A DNA stretch of 64,000 bases, from the NCBI GenBank assembly GCA_019973155.2, contig BPQB01000003.1, forward strand, positions 1,298,925 to 1,362,924, read 5' to 3'. The stretch's first letter is position 1. Every line of letters starts with the position of its first letter. Source of the DNA: Phanerochaete sordida. Its lineage: Eukaryota; Basidiomycota; Agaricomycetes; Polyporales; Phanerochaetaceae. The position numbers and the translations under genes are program-made. Below are positions 43,921 through 57,280 of the stretch, one piece after another. The notes beneath the pieces were generated by a model. That model made no database searches. It was not told the origin of the DNA and was given only the letters and a program-made list of their open reading frames with translations.

Positions 43921-46900
43921 CGTAACGGATTGCTCGGGAAGAGGGAAGGAGTTGTACAGAAACGCGACGCGTTAGACAGACAGAGACGGAAGAGAGTGTG
44001 CAAACGAAGACTTCGTTAGGGCGAGTACAATCCTAGAGACAATAGATACGAGAGGTGGCGGGGGACGACGTCGAGGTCCTGGCGGTCGGGAGGGGCGGCG
44101 GCGAAGAGCTGCCCCAGACCAGCGCAATGTGCGCACGCCGCGCACCCACGTGCGATGATGCGGGCGGCGTTTGCCGATCCCGCCCCCGAGCTCCCGCCGG
44201 ACCTGCTCCGGCCTCCGGACTGCCGCCGCCCGCCCGCGCGCCACGATGGCCATGGCCACCGCACCTCCGACAGCTGTCCTCAGCCATCCACCACCGGCCT
44301 AAACTATTCTTCAGGTATTCATCTCTGCCTCGCGTATCATACCAGCTGAATAAATGCCCTGCTGTAGCCTACGCACATGATCGTCCCGAGCCCTGAATGG
44401 TGCCGAAGGTCCTGCGGTTGAACAAGGCTCGCTTGCTGCCCGTCTCTCCTTCACCTTTTCCACCGCCGTGGTGCCGCGGACCGCCAATACAATCTGAGAT
44501 ATTACGCGGCAGCCCTAGCAAGTCGCCGTTTCGACTGGCGGCCTGAAGTATCTAACGCAGCGAAACGTAAGTCCTGCGCGTGCATCCCCGTAAGCGTTGT
44601 GCACTAATGCCTAGCGCATTCCCATAGTTCGCTGATAACTCCCGATGCGCCATCATCGTGTGCAGCCATTGGCTGCGCATTTCCGACCTTTTCCGCCATC
44701 CGCCAACAGCCAACGGCTCTACCCAATTGTCCTGGATTTCGCTCTCACAGCCAGCGACGCCGGCGACTCATCCAAAACACCGCAAGCGATGATAGGGTAA
44801 CGATAGACACTAGAACAGCACAAGGTCTGGCGGTACGGGTCTCTCCTTCCCTCTCTTGAAGCGCCACTGAAAGCCTCCGAGATATAGAATTCAAAGATCT
44901 GCTCGTGACGAACTTGCAGGTCGCACCCGGCCGCCTGGCGCCGTTGATCCCTTGCTGCGACGCGTGCAGTGCGCTTGGGACCGTCTTGCTCGCGCACTGT
45001 GCTCCCGCTAGCGACACGTTCGCGACCTCGGGCCTCATGTCGCGTGTATCGTGAGTGGCTTCGATACCTCCACCACCCTCCTGTGTGGCTTTTGGAAGGT
45101 TAATCCGCGTTGGACAGCTCATGGCCATCGATGGGAGCCTCGTGTCCTCCAGCCACTCCGATTGCCACTCACGCCGCGTTACCCGCTGCCTTCGTTCGCT
45201 CTGGCCTGCGTTCGTTCAGGATTATAGTTCGCAGGTCCACGGAGAACTCTACGAGAGCGCGATAGGTGAGGAGAACGTGTCAGCTGCTCTCGCCCCAGCC
45301 GAAATTAACGTGCGAAGGTCGTCTAGGGCCCCAGAGAACATCCCCTCGCATATCGAAATATTCTATCTGATGCTGGAATGGTCCTTTACTTCAACGTCCT
45401 CTCAGCAATACGATGAGGATCCAGTCTTTCCTAGGACACCAGCTGCGCGTCACAGGGACGCTTCGTCTTCCCGGACTCTCCGTCGCTTCCGTCTCGTACC
45501 TGTCCCCCGAACTTAAAACGACGGCATTCCGAGTTCAGGCATCCACCGCTCCTTCGTGGCAAGGGTCTGGGGCGTCTTGCCCATACGCGAGCCTCGATCC
45601 TCATCATCTTGAACTGTAAACTTGGGCGAAACTCTCCACAGCAAAAGTCCCGGGACGATCCCCACTCTTGATCATCGATATGGTCAGTTGTCTTCGAGAC
45701 TTTCTCAACGGCCTCGAAGCCATGCAAATATTAACCAGGCCCTCCTCACTTTCTGATTTCTGTACTGGCCCTGCGAATAACAGGAGTACTCGGACATTCC
45801 TACGGCCGAACGTTGCTCTATCGACAAGGATCATGGAGCCAGAGCTCGGACCGCGCCCTTCTCCTGCATACAATTACTCGATTCCGGCAGAGCTTTCCAT
45901 CTGAAGTCCTGTCATACGTTCACGGGAGGGCTCTCTCCGAAACTCTCTGCGGGCCCTTGACGTCGTCTGCGCCCTTCCAGCAACACCTGAGCCGCGGCCA
46001 CTCGTCCGTGGACCCTTTCCTATCCTTTATCGGCTCCCCATCGCCCTGCCGCCGTCCAGCCAGAGCCACGCTGTCACATATGCGCAATCTCCGTCGGCGG
46101 GCTGCTCAGCATACTTCGTCGTCTTCAGCGATAGCCAGGCGACCCGCCGGCGCGGGCCCAGCGGGGCGTGCGCGGGCGTGCGCATCGCACTGCGCGTCCG
46201 ACGCACACGAGCTTCTGCCCGACAGGCCGCCGTCCCCGCGGAGACGACGTTATCCGATAGCCGCGCCGCGCCGCACTGCGCGTACCCATCGTCGTGTGCG
46301 TCCCCTGCGCCGCTCGGTCACCGCAGGCGACGGCTCCCGCGCAGAATGAGCGTGCGACACCCCGCAAAACCACGCTCGCGCACGCCAAATAGCCAACTTG
46401 CGCGCGCATTTTTCGCGCGGCGGGCCCACTGCCCCCGCTGGTGTGGCAGCGCTGCCTCTGCGAGTCGCGCAGGATCTCATGTCCCCCGCGCCCACGCGCA
46501 CCGCCGCCCGGCCGCGCACCCGCATTCATTTATCAGGGGAGCCCTTCGCTGTGCCTCGCGGCGCGGGTGGCTCGTGCGCACGGCGGCCAGCCGCTCGGGC
46601 GCGCTGGCCCGGTTCTGGCGCGGGAGAAGCGGTCCACGGTGCAGCCCCGTCGGGGCAACGCCGCCCGGAGTGTCGCGTCTGGGACGCAGCAGTTAATGTG
46701 GACCGCGTCCCAGTGCTAGCTCGCGAAGCGCGAGCCGGGTCGCGGAAAGCCCCAGACTCGATCGCGTTCGTGGCTGCCGTGTCGCTTCTCGAACGTCCTT
46801 CGCGGTGCGCGTGCATAGCGCGTTGCCGAGGGCGCGAGGGTCGCGGCGGCGGTGCATACTTCGGTCATGCAGCATGTGCTGCAAGTCCTCGGCCTCGAAT

Positions 46901-47770
46901 CGACGAACTACTCAACCACGCAGGCTTTGCTGCCTGCGCTGTCGGTCAGAGCCCGTATCGCCTCTAGACAGATATGCGAATACGCGGGGCCAAGATACAT
47001 GTAGTTGATTGGATTCATGCTTGTCACTAGTTCTAAATAGTGCAGAATGAGAGACTGTGAATACAAAGGAGACAATGGGAGACAATGCAACGAGACGATT
47101 GAGACGGACGACGGTCGCCGGGCACGGGCTACGGATATAGTGGCTCATCGAGGTATCGGGAAAGTCTGATGGTATCCAGCATTTTCTCCTCGAGACGGCG
47201 GACGGACAGACGCACGGCACCTGCGAGCGCGAGACGAAAGCGGGCTACGACGGACAGGGTATCCTTTTGGCGGACGCGCATCGACGAGGGCGCAGGGAGC
47301 GCGGCTCCCGCGATACTCGGACGCGGGCGTCGCGCAGGAGAGGTATCCGGAACGGCATTTCTTGCAGCGCACGAACCCCGCGGCGTCGAGCCGCAGGGCC
47401 CTCGCAAGCGAGGGAGGTTTTCGGGTGGGGGTGGAGCGAGGGACGGAGAGGCGGTTGCGGGCGTTGTAGCTTGCGAAGGCGCACCGGGCGCGGCCAACCG
47501 TCACCAGCCTCGAGCTCGACCGTTTGTCGTCGTCGCCGAGAACGGAATCGTGTCGTGAATGGGGAAGCGTTCGGGTATCGCCACGCCACCCGTGGGGGAG
47601 GAGCGGGCGCTGGCGGGGAAGGGCAGCAGAAGACGGGGAACGAGGGGAAGATGGGAGCAAGATGGAAATATGGCACAGGAGAACGGTACACGGGAGACAT
47701 AGGGTTAGATGGCTTGCAAGAATGAGATAAGTCCGTTGGTTTGAGGAACTGATACAGCGCGAAATGCAAT
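43921..47770. other. 3.85-kb stretch without a supported gene
   Basis: Lies upstream of the four-TM gene and downstream of bHLH gene 2. Short frames occur on the plus strand between 45055 and 46350, one reading FPSEVLSYV (F-box-like start) near 45890, but nothing extends it. The part 46130-46900 is very GC-rich and opens several frames at once. I see no domain, RNA gene or repeat. Confidence 0.4.
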
Positions 47771-48902
47771 TTAATACTCTCCGTCCGAAGGAGAGGACCC
47801 AGAATCGTCTTGAGGAGGCTCTTGACCCACAATGTTTGCAAGTTGCGAGGCCTCCGGCTGTGGCGACGAGGAGTGTGGGTCAACGGTGATCCGGCTGGGG
47901 GATGGCGACTTGGTGCCACCGACGCTGAGCGAGATCTTCTCATTGAGCGCACGCAACCTTTTGACCTCCTGCTCGACGGCGTCCAGCCTCTTCATGAGGT
48001 CACGATTCTGGTTCTCCATCATGATGATGTAGTTTGTGGCTGCATGGACATAGAGGTGAAATTGTCAGCGGAAATGAGTGATGCGCTGGACGAAGGATGC
48101 TTACCTCGCTCGAGCAAGGAAACCTTCGAACTCTTCTGATTGGACACCGGCAGCGCATCCTTCAGTCTAGCATAGCCGTCACGCAGCTCGTCCCTGCGGC
48201 GCTGTTCCGCCTCAATCCTCTGTCTTCTAGTCGCCTCTTTGCGGGTGTTTGCGAGGCTCTCGGCCATTCCCAGTCCCATTCCTTCGTCGTCGTCCGAGAG
48301 AGAGCGGCCGCGGCTGCGTCGACCACCAGTAGAAGAGCTTGTGGGAGAAGGGGTCGGGTTGTACCGCAACGGGTTGCGGTGCACAAGCGAATTGGCGCGG
48401 GATGAGGAAGGAGAGCCGGTCGCGCTGCTGTTGCGGGAATGGTGGTATATTCCGTCCGCCGATGTATCAGATCCGGACACAGGGGGCGAGAGGGGGTCGT
48501 ACAAATGGCTGGGAGAGGGAGGAGGGGGTGATCCGGATAGAGGCATGGCGCCATGAGGCGGCGAGGCGTTATACACGGGGTTCGCGTACGGCTGCCCCAT
48601 GATGTTGAGGTTACGCTGGTAGTGCATGGCTTGGATCTCAGACTCGGACAGCTGGCCTGTAGGCAATAATACAAGAAAACGTGCGGATCAGATATAGGTG
48701 TGCGTGCAGCGTTGCAAGAAAACAGGCGAAACCCACGTTGCGGACCCGTCTGCACGACTGGGTAAGGAGGTTGCATTTGCTGATGATAGACCTGCATGCC
48801 GAAGCCACCATCTTCATCTGAAGCATACGGAGTGCCGTATCCTGCTGCGTGTATGTAGTTTTCGTCCCCTTGGGACAGGGTGTGGGGGTAGTGGGGATCC
48901 AT
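47771..48902 (-). CDS. bHLH transcription factor 2
   Basis: Three exons (48902-48737, 48656-48105, 48039-47771) give 328 residues. The bHLH lies at about 195-250: KEATRRQRIEAEQRRRDELR, then DGYARLKDALP, the SNQKSS loop, KVSLLERATNYIIMMENQNR, and a Leu-heptad extension (LMKRLDAVEQEVKRLRALNE). The exon 2/3 junction splits the Ala codon at the start of helix 2's end (LLERA), as checked by phase. The N-terminal half is Ser/Pro-rich (GSPPPPSPSHLYDPLSPP). The segment just before the bHLH is acidic (LSDDDEGMG), as in bHLH gene 1. It ends with an acidic DDSGSSPSDGEY tail instead of the Ala-rich tail of gene 1. It lacks upstream neighbours for 788 bp. Confidence 0.92.
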
Positions 48903-49690
48903 GACGGTCGTGATCGTGTCGTGAAAAAATGGATGAAGAAATGGCACAAGAAAGAAGGAGAACAAAAGACAAGAGAAAGAAGGAAACAATGAGAAGGAGG
49001 AGATCCAGGGAATGAATCTCTCGAGCCCTCACGCGAAACCAGGTGGAGGTTCCTCTTCACGCTCAGACCAAGCCAATTCCCCGACGCCACATAGTAACTC
49101 TCTCGCTTTTTCTCACGGTCACAATACATCCGCGAGCGCACGGATGCAAATCCCGCCAAACATTTGGCGACCCCCGGTGTCCACACAAACGACGTCGCCA
49201 TGGTCGCCGGCCTCGCTGGCCATGTCCATTATTCTCCTCGTCGCTGTCGACGACGGCGCCCACGCAGGGACAATACGCTCTGCACTGCTGCGACAATGAC
49301 GCTGCCTTCTCCGCCAGGATGGCAATCTCGTCCCAGATCTCGCTTTCGGCAGCAGCAGCCCCCGCAGCCGGGGCGAAACACCCCCATGAACCTACGCTTT
49401 CGCCGCGCACTCCCACCGTCAACCTCGTAGACAGCCGCACACAGCACAGCGCCTGCGTGGCCTTATGTAAAGCGAGCCCGGACGCGACCTATCGATCGCT
49501 TCGTCGCGAGCGGCCCTGACCCAGCTGTCCGACGCTCTGGTTCACTCGGCAATCTCACCTGCATCTGAGACCGACGTCAGTGCGCACCGCGGGACGCGTA
49601 CTTGCTCACGGCTCGCTCCTCGCTTGCCCAGTCGCTCACGTCGAGGCAGGAATCTCCGTAGCTTCCCCGGGACCAATAAATACAGCAGTT
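48903..49690. promoter_or_regulatory. Upstream region of bHLH gene 2
   Basis: 788 bases. Purine-rich on the plus strand next to the start codon (48920-49010). No gene supported. Confidence 0.5.
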
Positions 49691-50896
49691 CTACAGCCGG
49701 ATGACACCGCTGTCGTCCATGCCAGCGGCAGCGCGACCATTCGCAGGATGCGGCGGCTCTTCTTCGTCCATCTCGTCCAGGTATCCCGGCGGCCCGCTGA
49801 GCATGCCGGTCTGTTCTTCGTCCAGACCGCGGTAGCCGCCATTCAAGGCAGGACGTCTCCACCCTCCCATGCCGCTGTTGCCAAAGTGCAACGTCTCTGA
49901 CGAACGTTCCTTGATCCTCTCAAAGCAAATCTGGAAGAAGTTGATGGTATCTCGGAGGGAGAAGAGGGAGTACCGCGGAAGAATGTCGAGTCCACGTAGG
50001 CCCAGTACCGTGTAATTGTAGAAGCCTCCGACGACAATGTAGGTCATCAGGAGAAGACCGGCACTAAATTGTGCTTATGAGGAACGTGCAAATAAGCTTG
50101 CAGGATGGGGGAAACTCACAGCGTTGCGAGAATGGCCATGACTCCCCAGCCACCTTTCGGTTGAGTTGGGCACGCAACCTGGAGTTCATAAAGTCAGAAT
50201 AGTCCTCTCCGCACAAATAGATAGCAGACGCACATGAGTCTTCCATTCAATAACGAAGAAGCAGGAGTCGGTCTCCGGTGGAGGTAGCTGTGCTATCATC
50301 ATTGGCGTGCCTGTCAAGGTTGAGAAGGTAACCATGAAGACGCAGCAAGTTGAGCTCTCACCATTATCCGTCACGGAGGTATCGCACTTGAAACGAATCG
50401 TCGCAGCAGCGGGCATATCAGGGTGATTTGGGCAAGCGGATCCCTTGGTGAGCGTCATGGTGGGATCACCGTCTCGTACGGCGAGCGTGGTGTTCACCAG
50501 GCTGTAGACGTTGATTGAGCCCAGGCCCTGCAGACTGTAGTCAAAACTCACCCAAGAGCAAAGTCCCCATGCTCGCGACGTGTGAATCCAGCGACCTTCT
50601 CTGGCTCGTCCACCTTGACAGCCCAGAGCTCGCCTACGACAGGTCGGCAGACGTTGAGAGAGTACTCATTACCGTCAGGAGAATTGAATTTGTAGTTGTC
50701 ACTGGAAGCTGACGCAGATCAGGCGTTGCTCTCGACGAAGTTAATGGAGGGGTCATTACTCGGCCTTCAGTGGACTGAGATCATAGAATTTGTCGCCATC
50801 CCAGACGGTACACGGGTCGTCCTCGGCGCGAGTAGCAATAGTAAACAAGCTAAGCATACATAGAGCACAGATCCAGAGTCCAGATGTCCAGGGCAT
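49691..50896 (-). CDS. MRH-domain type I membrane protein (ATG27 / mannose-6-phosphate-receptor-like)
   Basis: Six exons (50896-50760, 50701-50552, 50501-50362, 50310-50234, 50178-50120, 50063-49691) give 311 residues. A signal peptide (SGLWICALCMLSLFTIATRA) precedes the lumenal part. That part has DPCTVWDGDKFYDLSPLKA, NSPDGNEYSLNVCRPV and FVIEWKTHVACP, i.e. the spaced cysteines and YDLSPL of MRH domains. One membrane segment follows (GGWGVMAILATLAGLLLMTY into IVVGGFYNYTVLGL). The cytosolic tail begins RGLDILPRYSLFSLRDTINF and carries acidic and Pro-rich sorting-type sequence. Proteins of this group (ATG27, Mrl1, cation-dependent M6PR) cycle between Golgi, endosomes and vacuole. Whether this one serves autophagy or hydrolase sorting cannot be decided from sequence. 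Confidence 0.85.
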
Positions 50897-51083
50897 GGTT
50901 CCAGGGGGGACGCGAGAACGCGGTCAAGTCGTAGGTTATCGCGTCCTCGCTGTCCCAGGTCCTGCGTCACGCGCGTGAGAACAGCCTTCCTCATACAGAG
51001 TGAGAGGCGCCAGTGTCATCGTCGAATGAGAGCACTCCGTTTGCAACCGACCGACAACGTTGAGACCGACGACGACGAGCACC
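50897..51083. promoter_or_regulatory. Short divergent promoter (MRH protein / complex I 49-kDa subunit)
   Basis: Only 187 bases separate the two start codons. Confidence 0.6.
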
Positions 51084-53222
<2,139 letters not shown>

Positions 53223-53379
53223 AGCAATATACGAAAAGCTTTCCGAGTTCATTATATGTATTTCTTTTTCATACCCCCATGAACACTTGGGGCTGTCCTG
53301 CAAGACGTTGCAAAGAGAGCGCAGCATATGGTCGCACAGAGACTCCTCTGAAAAACGTGAAGTGCTATTACGATCGCGA

Positions 53380-54518
53380 TTACACAATTTGCACCGGGTC
53401 CTTGTCCTCCTTGCTGACTTCAATTTCCAGCGAGCGGAGGAACGAGGCGTGCGCCGCGTCCGTCTCCTCGGGCGCAACGACGTTGGAGAGCGTGCTCTTG
53501 AGCTTTTGGGCGAGCGTTGGCAGATAGCCGCGCTCAGTGTTTGTGTGGCCGCCTGTCAAGCAGATCGTGAGCGCTGGGCGAGAAACCATGAGACGGCGTA
53601 CGCACAGAGGATCACGTTCGCGCCGCTGGCGACGGCGGCGAGGACCTCGTGGTGGCTCATCTCGCCCGTGAAGTACACATCCACCTTCACGCCCGCGAAC
53701 ATTGACCCGCCTGAGCCGGCGCAGATGGCGACAGTCTTGACTGGAGTATTTGCGTCCTGGCCAGCGGGATACGCGACTTGAACTGGCGACAGAGTACCGG
53801 TGAGCGAAGTTCAGAATCAGGAGGGGGAGACATACGGTGCTTCAGGTCCAAGTGCTTTTTCACCCTCGCCTGGAGCTCGCGCATACTGACCGGCTCCGCG
53901 AGCGCGACGAGCCGCCCCTGGCCGCCCTCGTCGCCCTGGGCCTCGCCGAGGTAGCGCACGTCGGCTGCGGCGCCCGCGCGCACGCCGTCCGCGAGCCAGT
54001 CGTTGATGCCGCCCGCGACGCCGTCGAGCGCGGTGTGCGGCACGTACACGGACACGCCGGCCGCGGCGAGGCGCAGGAGCGAGCGCTGCAGCGGGTTCGC
54101 GAGCGTCAGCGCGGCGAGCGGCTTGAAGATCGTCGGGTGGTACGCGACGACGACGGCCGTCGGCGTCGCGAGCGCCTCGGAGGCGACCTCGGTGGTGAGG
54201 CTGGCGGTGGGTCAGCGGCGCTGTGGGCGGGGACGCTGGGGCTTACTCGATGGTGAGCAAGACTCTCGTCGCGTTGGGGCGCACGAAGGGTGCTTCTGCG
54301 CGGCGGCCGGGATCAGCGCGAAGCTTCGCGGAGGGGGGCGCGGCACAGCTGGCAGGCTGACATACCTAGCAGTAAGCCGACCTGGGAAGAAACGATAGAG
54401 CTGTGAAGATCTGGCGGGCGCTGAGCGTCGGGGACCCACGCACGTTATCCCATTTTTCGGCGAGGCGCAGGGGCGCGATGTGCTCCATGGCGCGGCACAC
54501 GGACTTTACGAGGGCCAT
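53380..54518 (-). CDS. NIF3: NIF3/DUF34-family protein
   Basis: Six exons (54518-54444, 54381-54366, 54295-54247, 54200-53836, 53782-53606, 53552-53380) give 284 residues. Family blocks present in order: HIAPLRLAEKWDNVGLLLE at the N-terminus, RVLLTIDLTTEVASEAL, AVVVAYHPTIFKPL, VSVYVPHTALDGVAGGINDW, and near the end GEMSHHEVLAAVASGANVIL followed by CGHTNTERGYL. The His and Asp/Glu residues of YHP, HTALD and GHTNTE are the expected di-metal ligands. NIF3 proteins are widely conserved and bind two metal ions. Their cellular reaction is not settled, with proposed roles in GTP cyclohydrolase-like chemistry and transcription. Exon 2 is 16 nt. A much longer upstream open frame exists, but MALVKSVCRAMEHI is the conserved start. 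Confidence 0.93.
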
Positions 54519-54895
54519 CTTCGCTCTTCGACGCTGGCGCACTGCCAAAAGGCTCGAGGGTGTGTCAGCGCGCGGACCTGCGCGTCGGGCGGCGAGGCGT
54601 GCCAGCGGGCGCGGGGGCTCACGTGGCGCGCCCGGCCCCGGCACGTGATGCGGCAGCGCCCGGATGACGCCACGGGCGGCGGCCAATGGCGGCGCGGCAG
54701 CGGGGTAGATTAGACACGGCTTTGCAAGCTTCGGCGGTCGCGCACTGCATGTTTCTTCTCCGCCAGCTTTATAGAGGCCTCTCTTCCCTCCACGCTCCCA
54801 CAGAACCCGTACGTCTTCTCTCGCCCACCGCCTCCCCACCCACCAGCTGAACACTGGCCTCTGCCTCCAACCCCAATCCCCGCCAGCTCAAAATC
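54519..54895. promoter_or_regulatory. Divergent promoter (NIF3 / glutaredoxin)
   Basis: 377 bases between outward-facing start codons. Pyrimidine-rich just before the glutaredoxin ATG (54770-54890), as in many fungal 5' leaders. Confidence 0.55.
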
Positions 54896-55370
54896 ATGGC
54901 CGTCAAGGACACCGTCGAGGTCAGCAGCCTTCTTGCTGAGGAGCAGCGCGCCATATTGACACCTCTGCACAGAGCGCGATTAGCGGCAACACCATCACGA
55001 TCTTCTCCAAGACCTGGTGCCCGTACTGCAAGCGCGCCAAGACCCTGCTCACGAGCGAGTTCCCGAACGTGCAGACCCAGATCGTCGAGTGCGTGCTTCT
55101 GTCCTTCTGTTCCTGATTCACGGCTGACGACTTGGCTCCTTGCAGGCTTGACGAGCTCGACGAGGGCGCGGCAATGCAGGACTACCTCTACCAGAAGACC
55201 TCGCAGCGGTCCGTCCCCAACATCTTCATCAGTACGTCTCGCCGCTTCATCTGTGATTTGCCGTCTCTAACGTTGTCTTCGTGCCTGCAGACCAGAAGCA
55301 CGTTGGCGGCTGCGACAGCGTCGTCGCGCTCAACTCCCAGGGCAAGCTCGCGAGCCTCGTCGGCGCGTAA
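54896..55370 (+). CDS. Dithiol glutaredoxin
   Basis: Four exons (54896-54919, 54973-55088, 55146-55231, 55291-55370) give 101 residues. The active site CPYC is at 24-27 within TIFSKTWCPYCKRAKTLL. RSVPNIFI supplies the cis-Pro glutathione loop, and HVGGCDSVVALNSQGKL the conserved GG turn. It reduces disulfides and glutathionylated proteins at the expense of glutathione. There is no targeting peptide, so it should be cytosolic. Confidence 0.96.
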
Positions 55371-55596
55371 GCCTGCTGCCTTCCTCATCGCATTAGAGCT
55401 ATGAACCCGCCCCAACCAGCACGTCTCGTCTGTGACCCTATTATTTGACATACATACATGGTGAAGCACTGTATACCTGCAGAATGGATTTTGTATCATT
55501 ACAACCCCGTGTACCGGAGCGAGTGAGAAGTCTTGTGGTCGCTTCACACGAAGGTGAGAGCAGACTTGCGCCATACGGGAACAGGATTGCGTGGCG

Positions 55597-56418
55597 CTAC
55601 CCTGTCATGGTCCCGTCTTCGTGCATGAGTACGTCCTCCATGCCTGCCTGGTCGTCTTCGTATCCTATTGTCTCTGCTGCCTCCTGGTCTTCTGTGTCCT
55701 TCGGCCGCGAGACAAACTGGTCGAGCATGGTCGCTGGTCTGTCGTCGTCCTTCGGCTGGAGTGCTTTTGGTTTCCGGCGGCCGGCTGCCTCGGGTTCGTA
55801 TAATGGAATGAGCTCTGCACCTGCGGTCAGACAGCTTCGTAACACGTTCTTGGTAGTGCATACCTTCTAGGAAGAGGAATTCGTCTGCTCTCCGACATAC
55901 AGACGCTGCAGGATGTCATTAGTCAGCCTGAGTCTTTGCATTGCAGAACGACGCACCCATATCTTTCCGCTGCACAGTCGCCCTCCCCTCCCTGACTGCA
56001 AGCCGATGGCTCGCCTCACTAATGCGCTTCACGAACTCCTCCGTCGCGAGGCTAATAAGGAGCACCGCCTCCCGCGACACGATCGGCAGGTCCTGCGCAC
56101 CCACACACTACTCAGCCCCCACCCCGCGCAGAGACCGGCGCGACGCACCTTGTCCGCCTTCAGCACGCGCTGCACGCGCGACACCGGGAAGAGCGACTTG
56201 CCCTGCTCGCGCGCGAGCGGGTCGGAGGGCTTCGGTTTCCGCTTGGGCTTCTCTTCCGGTGCGTCCTCTTCCGGTGCGTCTGGTACGGGCTCGTCCATGG
56301 CTTCGGACGGCGGCGAGGTGGGTGGGACCTCCTCCTGGGGCTCCTCCTGCGTCTCCTCGAAGGTGTCGTGCATGTCGGTGTCTGCGTCCATCTGGACGTC
56401 GTGTTCGTGGTCAGACAT
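55597..56418 (-). CDS. NF-YC/POLE4-type histone-fold protein (Dpb3/CHRAC-like)
   Basis: Four exons (56418-56149, 56092-55957, 55905-55864, 55820-55597) give 223 residues. A very acidic N-terminus (DVQMDADTDMHDTFEETQEE) precedes a KRKPKPSD basic patch and the histone fold (about 75-150): LFPVSRVQRVLKADKDLPIV, SREAVLLISLATEEFVKRIS, then RATVQRKDMASVCRRADEFL. This matches the subfamily that includes the DNA polymerase epsilon subunit Dpb3/POLE4 and the CHRAC remodeller subunit Dls1/CHRAC1, which pairs with a Dpb4-like partner. The acidic C-terminal tail (KDTEDQEAAETIGYEDDQAG) is an extension. The choice between polymerase epsilon and CHRAC cannot be made here, since one protein may serve in both contexts. 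Confidence 0.85.
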
Positions 56419-57280
56419 CTCCCGTGGCTTAGCTTCTGGGTTTGTGGGAGCGGAGGAGGGGTATCGTCGGCAGGAGGTAACCTAGTGGTGCGGAAGAGCC
56501 ATCGAGCGCGGCGTGACGAACAACCTCGCGCGCGCGCGCGTTACGTCACGCGGTCGCGTGTGCGTGACTTTAGCGTGACCAGTCGGGCTGCTCGTCCTGG
56601 CCTCCGCCCTCGCGCTTGCAAAGCGCACTTTGCAGAGGACTGCGTACGACCGACGTCTACGAATAGCTTGAGATCTCGCGGGCAAGGAGTGCAAACTCAT
56701 CTGCGGCCCCCGCGACGGACGTTGTCTGCGACGGGGTACCAGTCTGCAGACGTCCAGGCAGATTAATGAGCTCCCCCCGATATGCTCACAAGCTGACAGC
56801 CACGCCCACCAAGAGGGCTCCTTCGTCACGGGTCCCAGCCATCTTTATGCCCATTCTCGCGCGCGCCGCGCAGAGCTGCGCGCGGGCCAGTGGGGATGTG
56901 CCGACGTCTAGACGAGCCACGGCGGCTCAGGTGGTGGGTGCGCTGCGCCGTTTGCCAGCGGCACGCCAGCAGATCGTGTAGACCGTTCCGCGTTACGCGG
57001 CGCGGCGGTGCAGCGAGGAGTCGGGAGTAGGTAAGGGTGGAGCGGTGCGTCTCTGTCTAGGCTTTGGGTGGGCTGGACAGTGAGACTGACTCGACTAGAG
57101 CCCTCTCACTAGCCATTACACGCCCCCTTTGAGGTTCAAACAGTAGAGTAGATTAGAGGCGTGAGAAGTATACACAGGTATGCAAGACGGCAAGCACACA
57201 TGCAAATAGATGCGAGCTGGCTCTCGCCCAGCTTATTTTGACACCGCGACCGGACGCTGCGGGGTTGCTGGACATTCTTG
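56419..57280. other. Upstream region of the Dpb3-like gene
   Basis: 862 bases between two minus-strand genes. Apart from the CG run and CRE/MCB-like motifs at 56527-56552, no gene or structure is recognised. Confidence 0.5.
56527..56552. promoter_or_regulatory. (CG)7 run next to a CRE-like TTACGTCA and an ACGCG box
   Basis: Seven CG dinucleotides (56527-56540) are followed directly by TTACGTCA (56541-56548), which overlaps ACGCG (56548-56552). This lies about 110-135 bp upstream of the Dpb3-like start codon. TGACGTAA is a CRE/ATF-type site, and ACGCG is the core of the MluI cell-cycle box used by MBF for S-phase genes. Function is inferred from motif and position only. Confidence 0.35.

Noticed and set aside
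45880..45930. F-box-like start FPSEVLSYV on the plus strand
   Set aside because: The match is too short and the frame runs into Arg/Ala-rich GC-driven sequence without F-box continuation.
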